A stretch of DNA of 64,000 bases from JBCBTD01 sp039818825 (GCA_039818825.1 JBCBTD010000012.1:1-64000); one strand, 5' to 3'. Counted from the stretch's first letter, positions 40,817 through 49,728 are shown. Numbers and translations are program-made. The notes: generated by a model from the letters alone, not told the origin.

Positions 40817-41893
40817 TCAGGCGCCGATCGGCGGCAGCGGCGGTGGTTCTGCCGGGAACAACGGCCGCAACTCGCCGACGTCGCTCGCCCGGGTCCAAGC
40901 GCTCATGCCGTCGCGCCAGACCAGACTGTCCGGCCCCATCCGCCCTGCCGCCACCTCGCCGCGCAGTCCTGAAACGTCGAACGGACCTTTGGGTTCGCCG
41001 TCGATCGCCACATGGAAAAGTGGCCCGGTCGGGATTGGCGGTGGCGTCGGCGCACTGCCGACCACACCCGCCGCCTGCTGGGCCATCACGATGCCGGCGC
41101 CGAGCCCCACGCCGCTCGCCGCCGCACCACCCTGTTGGCCGAGCGCTTGGCCGGTCTGGTAGCTGACGAACCGGTCGAGGTCGCCGACGATGCCAGCTGC
41201 GCTGCGCTGGTCGAGCGCCTTCTCGACCTCGGTCGGGAGCGACACGTTCTCGACCAGCATGGTCGCGAGTTCCAGCCCGAACGCCTTCATCTCCGGGGCG
41301 ATCTTGGCCGTCAGGAAGGTCGAGAGCTTGGCGTAGTTGCCAGCAAGATCGAGAATGGGGATGCCTGACTTGGCGATCACGTCGGCGAACCGCGCCACGA
41401 TCAGGTTGCGGACTTGGTTGCTGATCTCTTCGGTCGTGAAGTGCCCGTCGGTACCGACGATTTCCCGTAGGAACACAGCCGGGTCGTGGATGCGCATGGC
41501 GTACGTGCCGAAGGCGCGCAGCCGGATCGGGCCGAACTCCGGATCACGCATGATGATCGGGTTCTTGGTTCCCCATTTGAGGTCGGTGAACTGCCGCAAG
41601 TTGCAGAAATAGACCTCGGACTTGAAGGGACTCTGAAAGCCATGCGGCCAATTCTGCAGCGTCGAGAGCACCGGTAGGTTTTGCGTCTGCAACTCGTACA
41701 TGCCTGGGCCGAAGACGTCGGCGAACTCGCCCTCGTGGATGAAGACGGCGGCCTGGCCTTCGCGCACGGTGAGCTTGGCGCCGTACTTGATCTCGTTGCC
41801 AGGTCGCTGGAAGCGGTAGACGAGGGTGTTGGCGCTGTCGTCGACCCAGTCGATGACGTCGACGAATTCGCCGAACAGCCTGTTCCAAATCAT
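40817..41893 (-). CDS. SPFH-domain virion-core-type protein with C-terminal GYF_2 domain
   Basis: A 358-residue protein related to the virion-core/YdjI group of SPFH proteins. The SPFH region spans about residues 25-235 (IKYGAKLTVREGQAAVFIHE, FGPGMYELQTQNLPVL, LRAFGTYAMRIHDPAVFL). A Gly/Ala-rich linker follows, then a GYF_2 domain (FHVAIDGEPKGPFDVSGL, VWRDGMSAWTRASDV). SPFH proteins form membrane-bound oligomeric cages. The GYF_2 domain should bind proline-rich peptides, and its own tail ends in PAEPPPLPPIGA. It is transcribed between the TelA-like and zinc-ribbon genes. Confidence 0.88.
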   Translation of the reverse strand: MIWNRLFGEFVDVIDWVDDSANTLVYRFQRPGNEIKYGAKLTVREGQAAVFIHEGEFADVFGPGMYELQTQNLPVLSTLQNWPHGFQSPFKSEVYFCNLRQFTDLKWGTKNPIIMRDPEFGPIRLRAFGTYAMRIHDPAVFLREIVGTDGHFTTEEISNQVRNLIVARFADVIAKSGIPILDLAGNYAKLSTFLTAKIAPEMKAFGLELATMLVENVSLPTEVEKALDQRSAAGIVGDLDRFVSYQTGQALGQQGGAAASGVGLGAGIVMAQQAAGVVGSAPTPPPIPTGPLFHVAIDGEPKGPFDVSGLRGEVAAGRMGPDSLVWRDGMSAWTRASDVGELRPLFPAEPPPLPPIGA

Positions 41894-41900
41894 TCGTCGC

Positions 41901-43064
41901 TCAGCCCTTTGGCGGCTGATTGCCGCTCGTCAAGCGCGCAGATGCAGCGACCAAGGTCTTCTTCAGCTCGGTTTCCATCGCCGCGAGGGCCTGTTCTGCC
42001 TCGGCCCGTTTGGCCTTGCCGTCGTCGGCGATCGACAGGCTCTCGTTGATCGTCGCGATCAACTGATCGTTGGCCTGCTTGACGGCTTCGATGTCGAAGA
42101 CCCCGCGCTCGACCTGCTGCCGCACCGTCTTGTTGGCCTCGCGCAGGTTCTCTGCATTCGACTTCAACAGCTCGTTGGTGAAATCGGTGGCTTCCTTGAC
42201 CGCCTTGGCGGCTTGGCCGGAGCGATAGACGGTGACCGCTTGGGCCAGCTGTTGCTTCCAAAGCGGTACGGTGTTGGCGATGGTCGAATTGATCTTCGTG
42301 ACCAGCGCCTTGTCGTTCTCTTGCACCAAACGCACCGACGGCAGGCTTTGCATGGTCACTTGGCGGGTCAGCGCCAGATCGTGGACCCGGCGCTCCAGAT
42401 CGTCGCGCGCCGCCCGCAGATCGCGGAGCTCTTGGGCCTTGATCACGTCCTCGGTCCCGGCGACGGCCTGTTCCATCGCCGGAATCGCCTGCTCGTCCAG
42501 CTGTTTCAGCTTGGCTCGTCCGGCGGCGATGTAGACTTCGAGAGTACGAAAGTATTCGAGATTGGCGTCGTACAATCGATCCAGCTTGGTGATGTCGGTC
42601 AATAGCTGGGTCTTGTGCTGCTCCAAACCAATGGTGGTGGTTTCGATCTGGTCTTTGACCGTATCGTAGCGATCGAGATACTGCTCGACTTGGCTCTTCA
42701 TGCCGAACAACCGCCCGAAAAAACCAGTCTTGGCCTGCGGATCGAGGCCGGTCACGTCCAAGTCCTTCAAGCGGCTGACCATCTGGGTCAGCATGTCGCC
42801 GGCCGGGCCGACCTCCTTGGCGCGGACGTTCTCCAGCATCTGCTCGGAAAGCTCGGTGAGTTGTTCTTGCGCCTTCGTGCCGAAGAAGATGATCGAGTTG
42901 GTGTCGGTGACGTCGATCTCGGCCTGTGCCTGCTGGATTTGTTCCGGAACCGAACCTTCGAGCCGCAGGTCGAGATCTTGGGTGAGTTCGTCCGAGAGGA
43001 CGGCGAGCTGCGTATCGACAGCGGTGGGTTCCGTCGCGCTGGGTTGCTCCGGCGTCGTCGTCAT
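41901..43064 (-). CDS. TelA/KlaA family (toxic anion resistance) protein
   Basis: A 387-residue, almost wholly helical cytoplasmic protein with the TelA family features. These are FGTKAQEQLTELSEQML near residue 60, FFGRLFGMKSQVEQYLDRY near residue 113, LYVYIAAG-like RTLEVYIAAGRAKL, and QLAQAVTVYRSGQAAKAV. Family members are named after plasmid tellurite resistance, but chromosomal copies often occur with XpaC and their biochemical function is unknown. It lies 25 bases after the XpaC-like gene and seven bases before the SPFH gene. Confidence 0.93.
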   Translation of the reverse strand: MTTTPEQPSATEPTAVDTQLAVLSDELTQDLDLRLEGSVPEQIQQAQAEIDVTDTNSIIFFGTKAQEQLTELSEQMLENVRAKEVGPAGDMLTQMVSRLKDLDVTGLDPQAKTGFFGRLFGMKSQVEQYLDRYDTVKDQIETTTIGLEQHKTQLLTDITKLDRLYDANLEYFRTLEVYIAAGRAKLKQLDEQAIPAMEQAVAGTEDVIKAQELRDLRAARDDLERRVHDLALTRQVTMQSLPSVRLVQENDKALVTKINSTIANTVPLWKQQLAQAVTVYRSGQAAKAVKEATDFTNELLKSNAENLREANKTVRQQVERGVFDIEAVKQANDQLIATINESLSIADDGKAKRAEAEQALAAMETELKKTLVAASARLTSGNQPPKG

Positions 43065-43089
43065 GTCGATCCTCCGAGGCGCCTGGGCG

Positions 43090-43971
43090 TCAGCCCACGC
43101 CTTCTTTCGTCAACTGTGTGTGTAGCACGTCGATCGCGACGTCGAGGTCCAGCGCCTCGTCCTTCTTCAGATGCTCGACCTGTTCGTCGAACACCTTCTC
43201 GATCGTGGCCAGCACGTTCTTGAAATTCTGCGCGAGCTCGGTCTCGGAGAAATCGTCCTGCCGCGCCACGTAGCCCTTGATGACGTTGCGCGTGCCGTCG
43301 AGGTAGGTGTTGAGGAAGCGTCGCGCTCGCGAAAGGTCCTTTGGGTCCCGCTCGATCTCGTCGAGCACGGCATTGGCACGGTCGATGATGCGTTCGATCC
43401 GGCCCTTCAGCTCGCGATTGGCGAGGCCATTCGCGCTGTGGCGGATGTCAGCCAGCTTGGTCTCGGCCTCCTCGAGCGCCTTCAGCACCTGCTCGGTTTG
43501 CATGCCGGTCCGCTTGGCGGTCGACGCGTCGAGCATCTTGGCGGTCTTCGGGTCTAGGCCGTAGGTGAGCACGCAAGAGGCGGCGCCGGCGGCGCCGACG
43601 AGGAGGCTGGTGACGAGCCCCGAGCCGGTCGCCAGCAGACCGATCACCGCGAAGCCGACGCCGACGGCAGCCGCCCCGGTCAGCCGATAGGGGAGCGGCG
43701 CCTTCGCCAACCGGCGCTGCTGGTACTCGGCGGTAGCGGCGAGGCCGCGCTCGACCAGCATGGCGCCCAGCACCAAAAGCGCGGCACCGGCAATCAGCCC
43801 GACCAACTTCGTCAGCTGGCCAGAAAGCAGCGACCAGAGCAGCGGCAGCGTGAACACGATAGGCACCAGCCGCAGCGACCAAGCGCGGCGTCGGAGGGCA
43901 GCCATGGGTCCTGTGGCGGTGTCGACGCGCGACCCGATCCGCTTGGCGAAACCGTCTTTCGCCTCGTTCAT
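43090..43971 (-). CDS. XpaC-like 5-bromo-4-chloroindolyl phosphate hydrolysis family protein
   Basis: A 293-residue protein with two pairs of membrane segments in the N-terminal half (LVPIVFTLPLLWSLLSG, LVGLIAGAALLVLGAMLV, AAVGVGFAVIGLLATGSG, LVTSLLVGAAGAASCVLTYGL). The C-terminal helical domain is characteristic of XpaC (RIIDRANAVLDEIERDPKDL, RARRFLNTYLDGTRNVIKGY). In Bacillus the xpaC gene also precedes a TelA homologue. This gene opens the TelA/SPFH/zinc-ribbon operon. No enzymatic residue is evident. Confidence 0.9.
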   Translation of the reverse strand: MNEAKDGFAKRIGSRVDTATGPMAALRRRAWSLRLVPIVFTLPLLWSLLSGQLTKLVGLIAGAALLVLGAMLVERGLAATAEYQQRRLAKAPLPYRLTGAAAVGVGFAVIGLLATGSGLVTSLLVGAAGAASCVLTYGLDPKTAKMLDASTAKRTGMQTEQVLKALEEAETKLADIRHSANGLANRELKGRIERIIDRANAVLDEIERDPKDLSRARRFLNTYLDGTRNVIKGYVARQDDFSETELAQNFKNVLATIEKVFDEQVEHLKKDEALDLDVAIDVLHTQLTKEGVG

Positions 43972-43981
43972 CGGCGAGGGC

Positions 43982-44068
43982 TCACGACCACAGGGTGGCC
44001 ATGGCCAAGCCGGTCGCCAAGACCCACAAGATCCAGGCGCCGAAGAAGGACCTCACCGCGCCGGCCAT
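43982..44068 (-). CDS. Possible 28-residue single-span membrane peptide
   Basis: An ATG-initiated frame, MAGAVRSFFGAWILWVLATG and then LAMATLWS, encodes a positive N-terminus followed by one hydrophobic, Trp-containing helix. GGAG lies six bases before the ATG. The stop is ten bases before the XpaC-like start, in the same orientation. This fits a small membrane protein translated at the head of the XpaC-TelA operon. It could also be a chance frame or a translated leader. Confidence 0.4.
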   Translation of the reverse strand: MAGAVRSFFGAWILWVLATGLAMATLWS

Positions 44069-44096
44069 AGGCTGCTCCGCTGGTGCCGAAACGCCA

Positions 44097-45494
44097 CTAC
44101 GCCAGCGACGTAAGCGGCGCCTGGGCGGGAGTCAACGGCGCCCGAAGCTCGCGATCCAGCCGGTCGAGCACTCCGCGGATCCGATCCACCAGGTCACGGA
44201 CCTCGGCTTCGCTGATGATCAACGGCGGTGACAGGATCATCGTGTCGCCGACCGCCCGCATCACGAAATCATCGGCGAAACAGAGGTCCCGGCAGCGGGT
44301 TCCGACCTGGCCTTCGTCCGGAAAGCGCTGCCGCGTGGCCTTGTCGGCCACCAGCTCCAACGCGCCGATCAGCCCGAGGCATCGGACTTCGCCCACCAGC
44401 GGATGGTCTTCCAGGGTTCTGAGCTGTTGGGCGAAGAACGGGCCGATCTCGTCGCGGACCCGCTCGACCAGTCCCTCACGCTCCATGATGTCGATGTTGG
44501 CGAGCGCCACCGCGCAGGCCACCGGGTGCCCAGCATGGGTGTAGCCGTGGAAAAACTCGCCGCCATCGAGCAACGTCGTCGACAGACGGCGGTTGACCAG
44601 TACCGCCGAGAGCGGCTGATAACCCGAGGTCAACGCCTTGGCGACGGTGATGACGTCCGGGGTGAAACCGAACACGTCGCAGCCGAACCATTGCCCGAGC
44701 CGGCCGAACCCTGTGATCACCTCGTCGGCATGCAGCAGGATGTCGTAGCGGCGACACAGCCGTTCGATCTCTGGCCAATAGCTGCGCGGTGGTATCCGCA
44801 CGCCACCTGCACCCATCACCGGCTCGCCGACGACCGCCGCGACCCGTTCGGGGCCGACCTCCAGAATCGTGCGTTCGACGTCTGCCGCCGCGCGCAGCCC
44901 GAACGCCTCGGCGCTCTCGCCTGGTTCGGCCTCGGAGAACGCACAGGGCGGCATCACGTGGACGAAGCCCGGAAGCGGGGTGTGCAGCTGGGCGTGCATC
45001 GCCTCGTTGCCACCCATCGACGCTGCGGCAATCGTGGAGCCATGATAGGCGCCGCGGCGCGCGATGATCACCTGCTTCTCCGGCTTGCCGACGAGCGCCC
45101 AGTAGTGCCGGATCATGCGGATGGCGGTGTCGTTCGCTTCGGAGCCGGACGAGGCGTACATCACGTCGGAGAAGCCGGCCGGTGCCAAGGCGACCAGATG
45201 AGCGGCCAGCTGGACCGCTGGAGACGTCGTCGATTTGAAGAAGCTGTTGTAGTAGGGCAGCGTGTGCATTTGCCGGTACGCCGCTTCGGCGAGTTCGTCG
45301 CGGCCGTAGCCGACGTTGACGCACCAAAGTCCCGCCATGGCGTCGAGTACCCGCCGCCCTTCACTGTCGCGGATCCAAACGCCATCGCCGCTGACGACGA
45401 TCCTGCTGCCCTCGCCGCGGAGCGCGCGGTGGTCGGTAAAGGGGTGCAGATGATGAGCGTTGTCGAGCCGTTGCAACTCAGCGGTCGTGAACAT
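44097..45494 (-). CDS. Class III PLP-dependent aminotransferase
   Basis: A 465-residue omega-aminotransferase of the beta-alanine/putrescine:pyruvate group. The PLP lysine is in DVITVAKALTSGYQPLSAV, preceded by the aspartate of LHADEVITGFGRLG. YASSGSEANDTAIRM and YHGSTIAAASMGGN are typical. I chose the ATG at 45494, which follows GAGGG by seven bases and matches the family start (LQRLDNAHHLHPFTDH). Substrate amine not determined. It is divergent from the nitroreductase gene. Confidence 0.94.
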   Translation of the reverse strand: MFTTAELQRLDNAHHLHPFTDHRALRGEGSRIVVSGDGVWIRDSEGRRVLDAMAGLWCVNVGYGRDELAEAAYRQMHTLPYYNSFFKSTTSPAVQLAAHLVALAPAGFSDVMYASSGSEANDTAIRMIRHYWALVGKPEKQVIIARRGAYHGSTIAAASMGGNEAMHAQLHTPLPGFVHVMPPCAFSEAEPGESAEAFGLRAAADVERTILEVGPERVAAVVGEPVMGAGGVRIPPRSYWPEIERLCRRYDILLHADEVITGFGRLGQWFGCDVFGFTPDVITVAKALTSGYQPLSAVLVNRRLSTTLLDGGEFFHGYTHAGHPVACAVALANIDIMEREGLVERVRDEIGPFFAQQLRTLEDHPLVGEVRCLGLIGALELVADKATRQRFPDEGQVGTRCRDLCFADDFVMRAVGDTMILSPPLIISEAEVRDLVDRIRGVLDRLDRELRAPLTPAQAPLTSLA

Positions 45495-45676
45495 CCGGGT
45501 GCCCTCGGTTTGCCGCAACCATACCCTGCCGCGACGCCCGCTGGCGGACAACCCGGGCCGAACGTGGGAAGCGGCCAATCGCCGCGGGCAGCAAGCGACG
45601 GACAGCGGCGCGCTCGACACGATTGACGTCTTCGCGCGAACGCCCACAACCCCTCGGAACGGCTGCGGAAAGCGAC

Positions 45677-46318
45677 ATGGACGACCACCGAAACAGCGAG
45701 GCTTTCGACAAGATGATCCCGGCCGAAGGCGAGCCGGTGGCGACGGCGCCGGGCGCCGCAACGACGCTGATGTTTCTTGCACGCAGACGTTCGCTGGTGG
45801 TTCGTGAGCTGACCGGCCCTGGTCCTAGCGCCGCCGAGCGTGATCTGTTGCTGCGAGTGGGCCTGCGGGTTCCAGACCACGGGAAGCTCGAGCCGTGGCG
45901 CGTTGTCGTCATCGAAGGTGCGGCCCGCGACCGGCTGGGCACGGTCGCGGCGAGCGCGTTCGCCAAGCGTGAGCCTGATGCCAATCCGCCGACCTTGGCG
46001 GCCGAGGCCGGCCGCTTCGCCCGCGCGCCGTTGGTGCTGGCGGTGGTCGCCGCACCGGTGCCGAGCGCCAAGGTGCCTGAGTGGGAGCAAACGCTCTCCG
46101 CCGGTGCGCTCTGCCACCAGCTGTTGCTTGCGGCGAACGCGCTTGGCTTTGCCGCGCAGTGGCTGACCGAGTGGGTCGCCTACGACCGTGACGTGATGGC
46201 GGCGATCGGCTGTGGTGCGGACGAGCGTATCGCTGGGTTCGTCTATGTCGGCCGCGGCGCGGCGGAGACCCCGGAGCGTCGCCGGCCGACGGTCGCCGAG
46301 CGTGTCCGCTACCTCTGA
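45677..46318 (+). CDS. Nitroreductase family protein (YdjA-like)
   Basis: A flavoprotein of about 213 residues with the nitroreductase fold: RRRSLVVRELTGPGPSA, then LRVPDHGKLEPWRVVVIEG (FMN-binding), LCHQLLLAANALGFAAQWLT and GFVYVGRGAAETPERRRP. The short size resembles the E. coli YdjA type. I chose the ATG at 45677 after GGAAAG. A 30-residue low-complexity N-terminal stretch precedes the fold. Its last ten bases overlap the convergent CheB-CheR fusion gene. Confidence 0.92.
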   Translation: MDDHRNSEAFDKMIPAEGEPVATAPGAATTLMFLARRRSLVVRELTGPGPSAAERDLLLRVGLRVPDHGKLEPWRVVVIEGAARDRLGTVAASAFAKREPDANPPTLAAEAGRFARAPLVLAVVAAPVPSAKVPEWEQTLSAGALCHQLLLAANALGFAAQWLTEWVAYDRDVMAAIGCGADERIAGFVYVGRGAAETPERRRPTVAERVRYL

Positions 46319-49300
46319 TCGCCGGGGATCGTCCGGGTCAGTGGCAGCGACACGCGAAAGCAACTGCCGCGCTCGGTCACCGAGCTGACTAGTTCGATCT
46401 TGCCGTTGGCGCGCTCCACGGCCCGTCGCACGAAGGCGAGCCCCATGCCGGTGCCGGGGCTGCTGCGGTCGAGCTTCTTGAAGGGCTCGAAGATCTGCCC
46501 CTGCATCGACGCATCGATTCCAGGGCCGTCGTCGAGGACCTCGAACTCGGCCCAGCTGCCGCTTTCCCTGCCGCGCACGGTGATGGTACCGCCGTCGCGG
46601 TCGTGGTGGGCGACCGCGTTGCCAATCAGGTTGCGGAAGACCAGCGAGATCAGCCCCGGAGCATTGTGGATGGTCGGGAAGGGCCCGTTGCAACGAATGT
46701 CGAAGCTGTCAGGTGGCGCCAGCAGCTCGACGACGTCGCGCATGAGCGCGGCGACGTCTATGGGCTCCTCGGGCGGACGCTCTTGTGACAAACGAGCGAA
46801 GTCGATCAGTTCGCGCAGCATGACTTCCATTTGCCGCAAACGGCAGATGCCGGAATCGAAGCGTTGTGTCTGTTCTTCGGAGAGCAGGTGCCCAGCGTCT
46901 TCGCGGAGGAACGTCATGATGTGGCTGCAAGCTCGGACCGGCGCCTTGAGGTCGTGCGAGGCGATGTAGGCGAAGCGTTCGAGCTCCTCGTTGGCGTCTG
47001 CAAGTTCAACGTTGCGGCGTTCCAGCGCGGATTGCGTGCGCTTCAACTCGGCGACGTCGACGAACGACAAGCTGACCCCATCCCGCTGGCCGTCGGCAGT
47101 GTCGTACGGCAGCAATCGCACCAGGTAGTGTTCGCCCGCTTGGGTGAGAACGTCACGCTCGATCCGCGTTTGACCGGCGGCGATCGCGGCGATGTCGGCC
47201 TGCAGGTCGGCACTCACGATCCGCGACGTGACGTGGCTGATCGGTCGTCCGACGTCGTGCGGCACCAGGTTGAACAGCTTTGCTGCCGCCGGCGTGAAAC
47301 GTCGAAGGTTCAACTCCTTGTCGAGGAAGATCGCTCCGATATCGGTTGCCGTCAGCAGATTGGCAATGTCGGCGTTCAGCCGCACTAGTTCTTCGATCCG
47401 GTCTTCGTATTCACCGCTGACGGTGTGCAGTTCTTCGTTGATCGAGTAGAGTTCTTCATTTGTGCTCTGCAGTTCTTCATTCGACGACTGCAGTTCTTCA
47501 TTCGAAGCTTGTAATTCTTCGTTGCTGGTTTCGAGTTCCTCGATGGTCGTTTGCAGATTCTCCTCGGTCAGGCGGAGAGTGTTTTCGAGATCCTTGATGC
47601 GAATCGTCGCTTCGTCATTGGTGATGACGTGGGCCGCCGCTTCGATGCTGTCCGTGGCGGGGCGGCGGCTGCCCTCTTCGAAGGCGATGTAGGCGTGGGT
47701 GGGTTCGCCGTGGCGGTCCGTCTGGAGGGGGCGGATTCGCACGCTGACCGTGATGGTTCGCTCGATGGTCGGGATGGTGACGGGCAGGTCCTTGGCGATC
47801 GACGGGCTCGATCGCTTGAGCGCGCGCTCCAGGCCCGTCGAGACGGCGATCCGGAGCGGCTCCACCACCCGTTCGGTCGCACGCAGGGTGACCGCCCGCC
47901 CGGTCAGCGGCTGCAGGAAGCGTGTGACCTCGCCGAAGACGTGGACGATGTCGCCGCGTCCGTCGACCAGAAGGCCCGGTGGCGCATAGGCTGCCAAGAG
48001 CGCGTCGTAGGCGGGGACCAGCTGCCGAAACGCGCCGTGCCCGTGGGAGAGCGATGGCGACCAGGGCGACGCGTCCGCGGCGGCCTCGCTGGCCGATGCC
48101 TCGGTCGATGGGGGCAGCAATTGCAGGGCGGCCTGCAGGCGGACGTCTCTGAGCTTGCGGAAGATGCGGAATCGCGCACTGACCGTAGCGAACTCGTCGC
48201 CGATCCGACCCGGCGTCTCGCTAGACCCGAGCAGCAGCAGTCCGCCTTTCCGCAGGGAGAAATGCAGCAGCGACAAGACCTTCCGCTGCGCTGCTTCACC
48301 CAGGTAGATCAGCAGGTTGCGGCAGGAGATCAGATGCAGCCGCGAGAACGGCGGGTCCTTGATGATGTTGTGGCGGCTGAAGACGATGAAGCGCCGGAGG
48401 CCAGCGCGCACCCGGTAGCTACCGTCCGGCAACGGATCGAAGAACTGGCTCAGATGCTCGGCATCGATGCCGCGGAGCCGGTCCTCCGGATAGATGCCGT
48501 CGCTGGCGACGACCAACGAGCGTTCGTGGATGTCGGTCGCGAAGATCTTGAGATTGGGCGTGACGCCACGGGCGTTTGCGCCGCTGACGAGCATCATTGC
48601 CAGCGAGTAGGCTTCTTCGCCCGTCGCGCAACCGGCGGTCCAGACACGCACTTGTTCACCAGCCGCCATCAGATCAACCAGCGATGGCAGCGCATCCTGC
48701 TCGAAGCAGCGGAAGGCACCGGCGTCACGGAAGAACCCGGTCACACCGATCAACAGGTCGTGGTAGAGCGCTTCCAACTCCTCCGGCCGCCCGGTCGCGT
48801 CGCGGGCGTAGGCCTCCAGCGACGGCGACTTGGTCAGGCCGACCCGACGTTCGATGCGCCGGGTCACCGTGGATTGCTTGTAGTAGCCGAAGTCCGGGCC
48901 GAATCGTTGCCGGAGCGCTCGGAGGATGCGGGGGATCGGCTCGGTGGAGGCTGCTTCGTCGTGGCTCTGAGGTTCGTCGGTGGTTTTGCCGGTGACGTGG
49001 GTTTTGATCAGCGCCGCGAGTTCGCTCGGCGCAGCGATGAGCGTTTGACCCGCTTGGTCGATGACGGCCTGCGGCATCGAGCTGAAATGCGCCGTGCTCG
49101 GCGTTTGCGCCACGACGATGCCGCCGGCTTTGCGGACGGCCTCGCATCCTCTGGCGCCGTCGCTGCCCGAGCCCGAGAGGATCACCGCGATGGCCCGGTC
49201 GCCACAGGCCTCGGCCAACGAATAGAGGAACGTGTCGATCGGGTGGTGGAAACTCTGGCCCTCGTCGCGGTCGCGCAGCGTGAGCGCGCCGTCGGCGATG

Positions 49301-49629
49301 ATCATCTCCTTGCGCGGCGGGATCAGGTAGACCGTGTTGCGCCGGATCGTCGTTGGCCCCGAGACGCGGACGATGGTCATGGCCGTATGCCGCGCGAGCA
49401 GCTGGTCCATCAGGCTCTTGAAGTCGGGCGACAGATGCTGGATCAGCACGTATGCGCAGCCCGACTGCGGCGGGATCTGCTCGAACAGCAAGCCGATCGG
49501 CTCCAGCCCGCCCGCGGACGCACCGATGGCGACGACGTGAGAGGGCCGGGCCTCGCTCTCGAACTCGAGCTCGCCGTCACTCCGGACGTCGTCGTCGACT
49601 TGGGTCTCAGCTTGAGTCTCGGTCGTCAT
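46309..49629 (-). CDS. CheB-CheR-PAS-histidine kinase fusion protein
   Basis: A 1106-residue soluble multidomain protein. A CheB methylesterase domain (about 30-215) has Ser38 in GASAGG, His in QHLSPD and Asp in SGSGSDGARG. A CheR methyltransferase (about 225-495) has VWTAGCATGEEAYSLAMML. A heptad coiled coil (about 690-760) and a PAS domain (about 765-875) follow. The C-terminus is a kinase with H-box FAYIASHDLKAPVRAC and ATPase motifs NLIGNAVAHHD, DDGPGID and GTGMGLAFV. It has no receiver domain. No chemotaxis genes are adjacent, so its methylation targets are unknown. Confidence 0.94.
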   Translation of the reverse strand: MTTETQAETQVDDDVRSDGELEFESEARPSHVVAIGASAGGLEPIGLLFEQIPPQSGCAYVLIQHLSPDFKSLMDQLLARHTAMTIVRVSGPTTIRRNTVYLIPPRKEMIIADGALTLRDRDEGQSFHHPIDTFLYSLAEACGDRAIAVILSGSGSDGARGCEAVRKAGGIVVAQTPSTAHFSSMPQAVIDQAGQTLIAAPSELAALIKTHVTGKTTDEPQSHDEAASTEPIPRILRALRQRFGPDFGYYKQSTVTRRIERRVGLTKSPSLEAYARDATGRPEELEALYHDLLIGVTGFFRDAGAFRCFEQDALPSLVDLMAAGEQVRVWTAGCATGEEAYSLAMMLVSGANARGVTPNLKIFATDIHERSLVVASDGIYPEDRLRGIDAEHLSQFFDPLPDGSYRVRAGLRRFIVFSRHNIIKDPPFSRLHLISCRNLLIYLGEAAQRKVLSLLHFSLRKGGLLLLGSSETPGRIGDEFATVSARFRIFRKLRDVRLQAALQLLPPSTEASASEAAADASPWSPSLSHGHGAFRQLVPAYDALLAAYAPPGLLVDGRGDIVHVFGEVTRFLQPLTGRAVTLRATERVVEPLRIAVSTGLERALKRSSPSIAKDLPVTIPTIERTITVSVRIRPLQTDRHGEPTHAYIAFEEGSRRPATDSIEAAAHVITNDEATIRIKDLENTLRLTEENLQTTIEELETSNEELQASNEELQSSNEELQSTNEELYSINEELHTVSGEYEDRIEELVRLNADIANLLTATDIGAIFLDKELNLRRFTPAAAKLFNLVPHDVGRPISHVTSRIVSADLQADIAAIAAGQTRIERDVLTQAGEHYLVRLLPYDTADGQRDGVSLSFVDVAELKRTQSALERRNVELADANEELERFAYIASHDLKAPVRACSHIMTFLREDAGHLLSEEQTQRFDSGICRLRQMEVMLRELIDFARLSQERPPEEPIDVAALMRDVVELLAPPDSFDIRCNGPFPTIHNAPGLISLVFRNLIGNAVAHHDRDGGTITVRGRESGSWAEFEVLDDGPGIDASMQGQIFEPFKKLDRSSPGTGMGLAFVRRAVERANGKIELVSSVTERGSCFRVSLPLTRTIPGDQR
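47427..47553 (-). repeat. Tandem 21-base units encoding heptads in the CheB-CheR fusion
   Basis: About six consecutive 21-base units, read on the minus strand, each encode a seven-residue block of the form xNEELQx (for example SNEELQA, SNEELQS, TNEELYS). They build the coiled coil between the CheR and PAS domains. The central units are near-identical in DNA as well as protein, and lower in GC than the surrounding gene. This suggests recent unit duplication or a helical phase constraint. Confidence 0.8.
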
Positions 49630-49728
49630 CGCTTTGGCCTCGGGGCGGAGAGTCGGGCGACGACGCGCGCGCCCGGACGGCGTAGGTCAGCCAAACCCAA
49701 CCTGGACGCAAGGGGAGAATAATCCTAG

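Noticed and set aside
43995..44231. 78-residue plus-strand frame between the XpaC-like gene and the aminotransferase gene
   Set aside because: It has no ribosome-binding site and runs into the 3' end of the convergent aminotransferase gene. The minus-strand 28-residue frame has better signals.
47427..47553. CRISPR-like periodic repeat
   Set aside because: The period is 21 bases without unique spacers and it is in frame within a coiled-coil coding region.
47551..49722. 723-residue open frame on the plus strand
   Set aside because: Antisense to the CheB-CheR fusion gene, whose catalytic motifs are intact.
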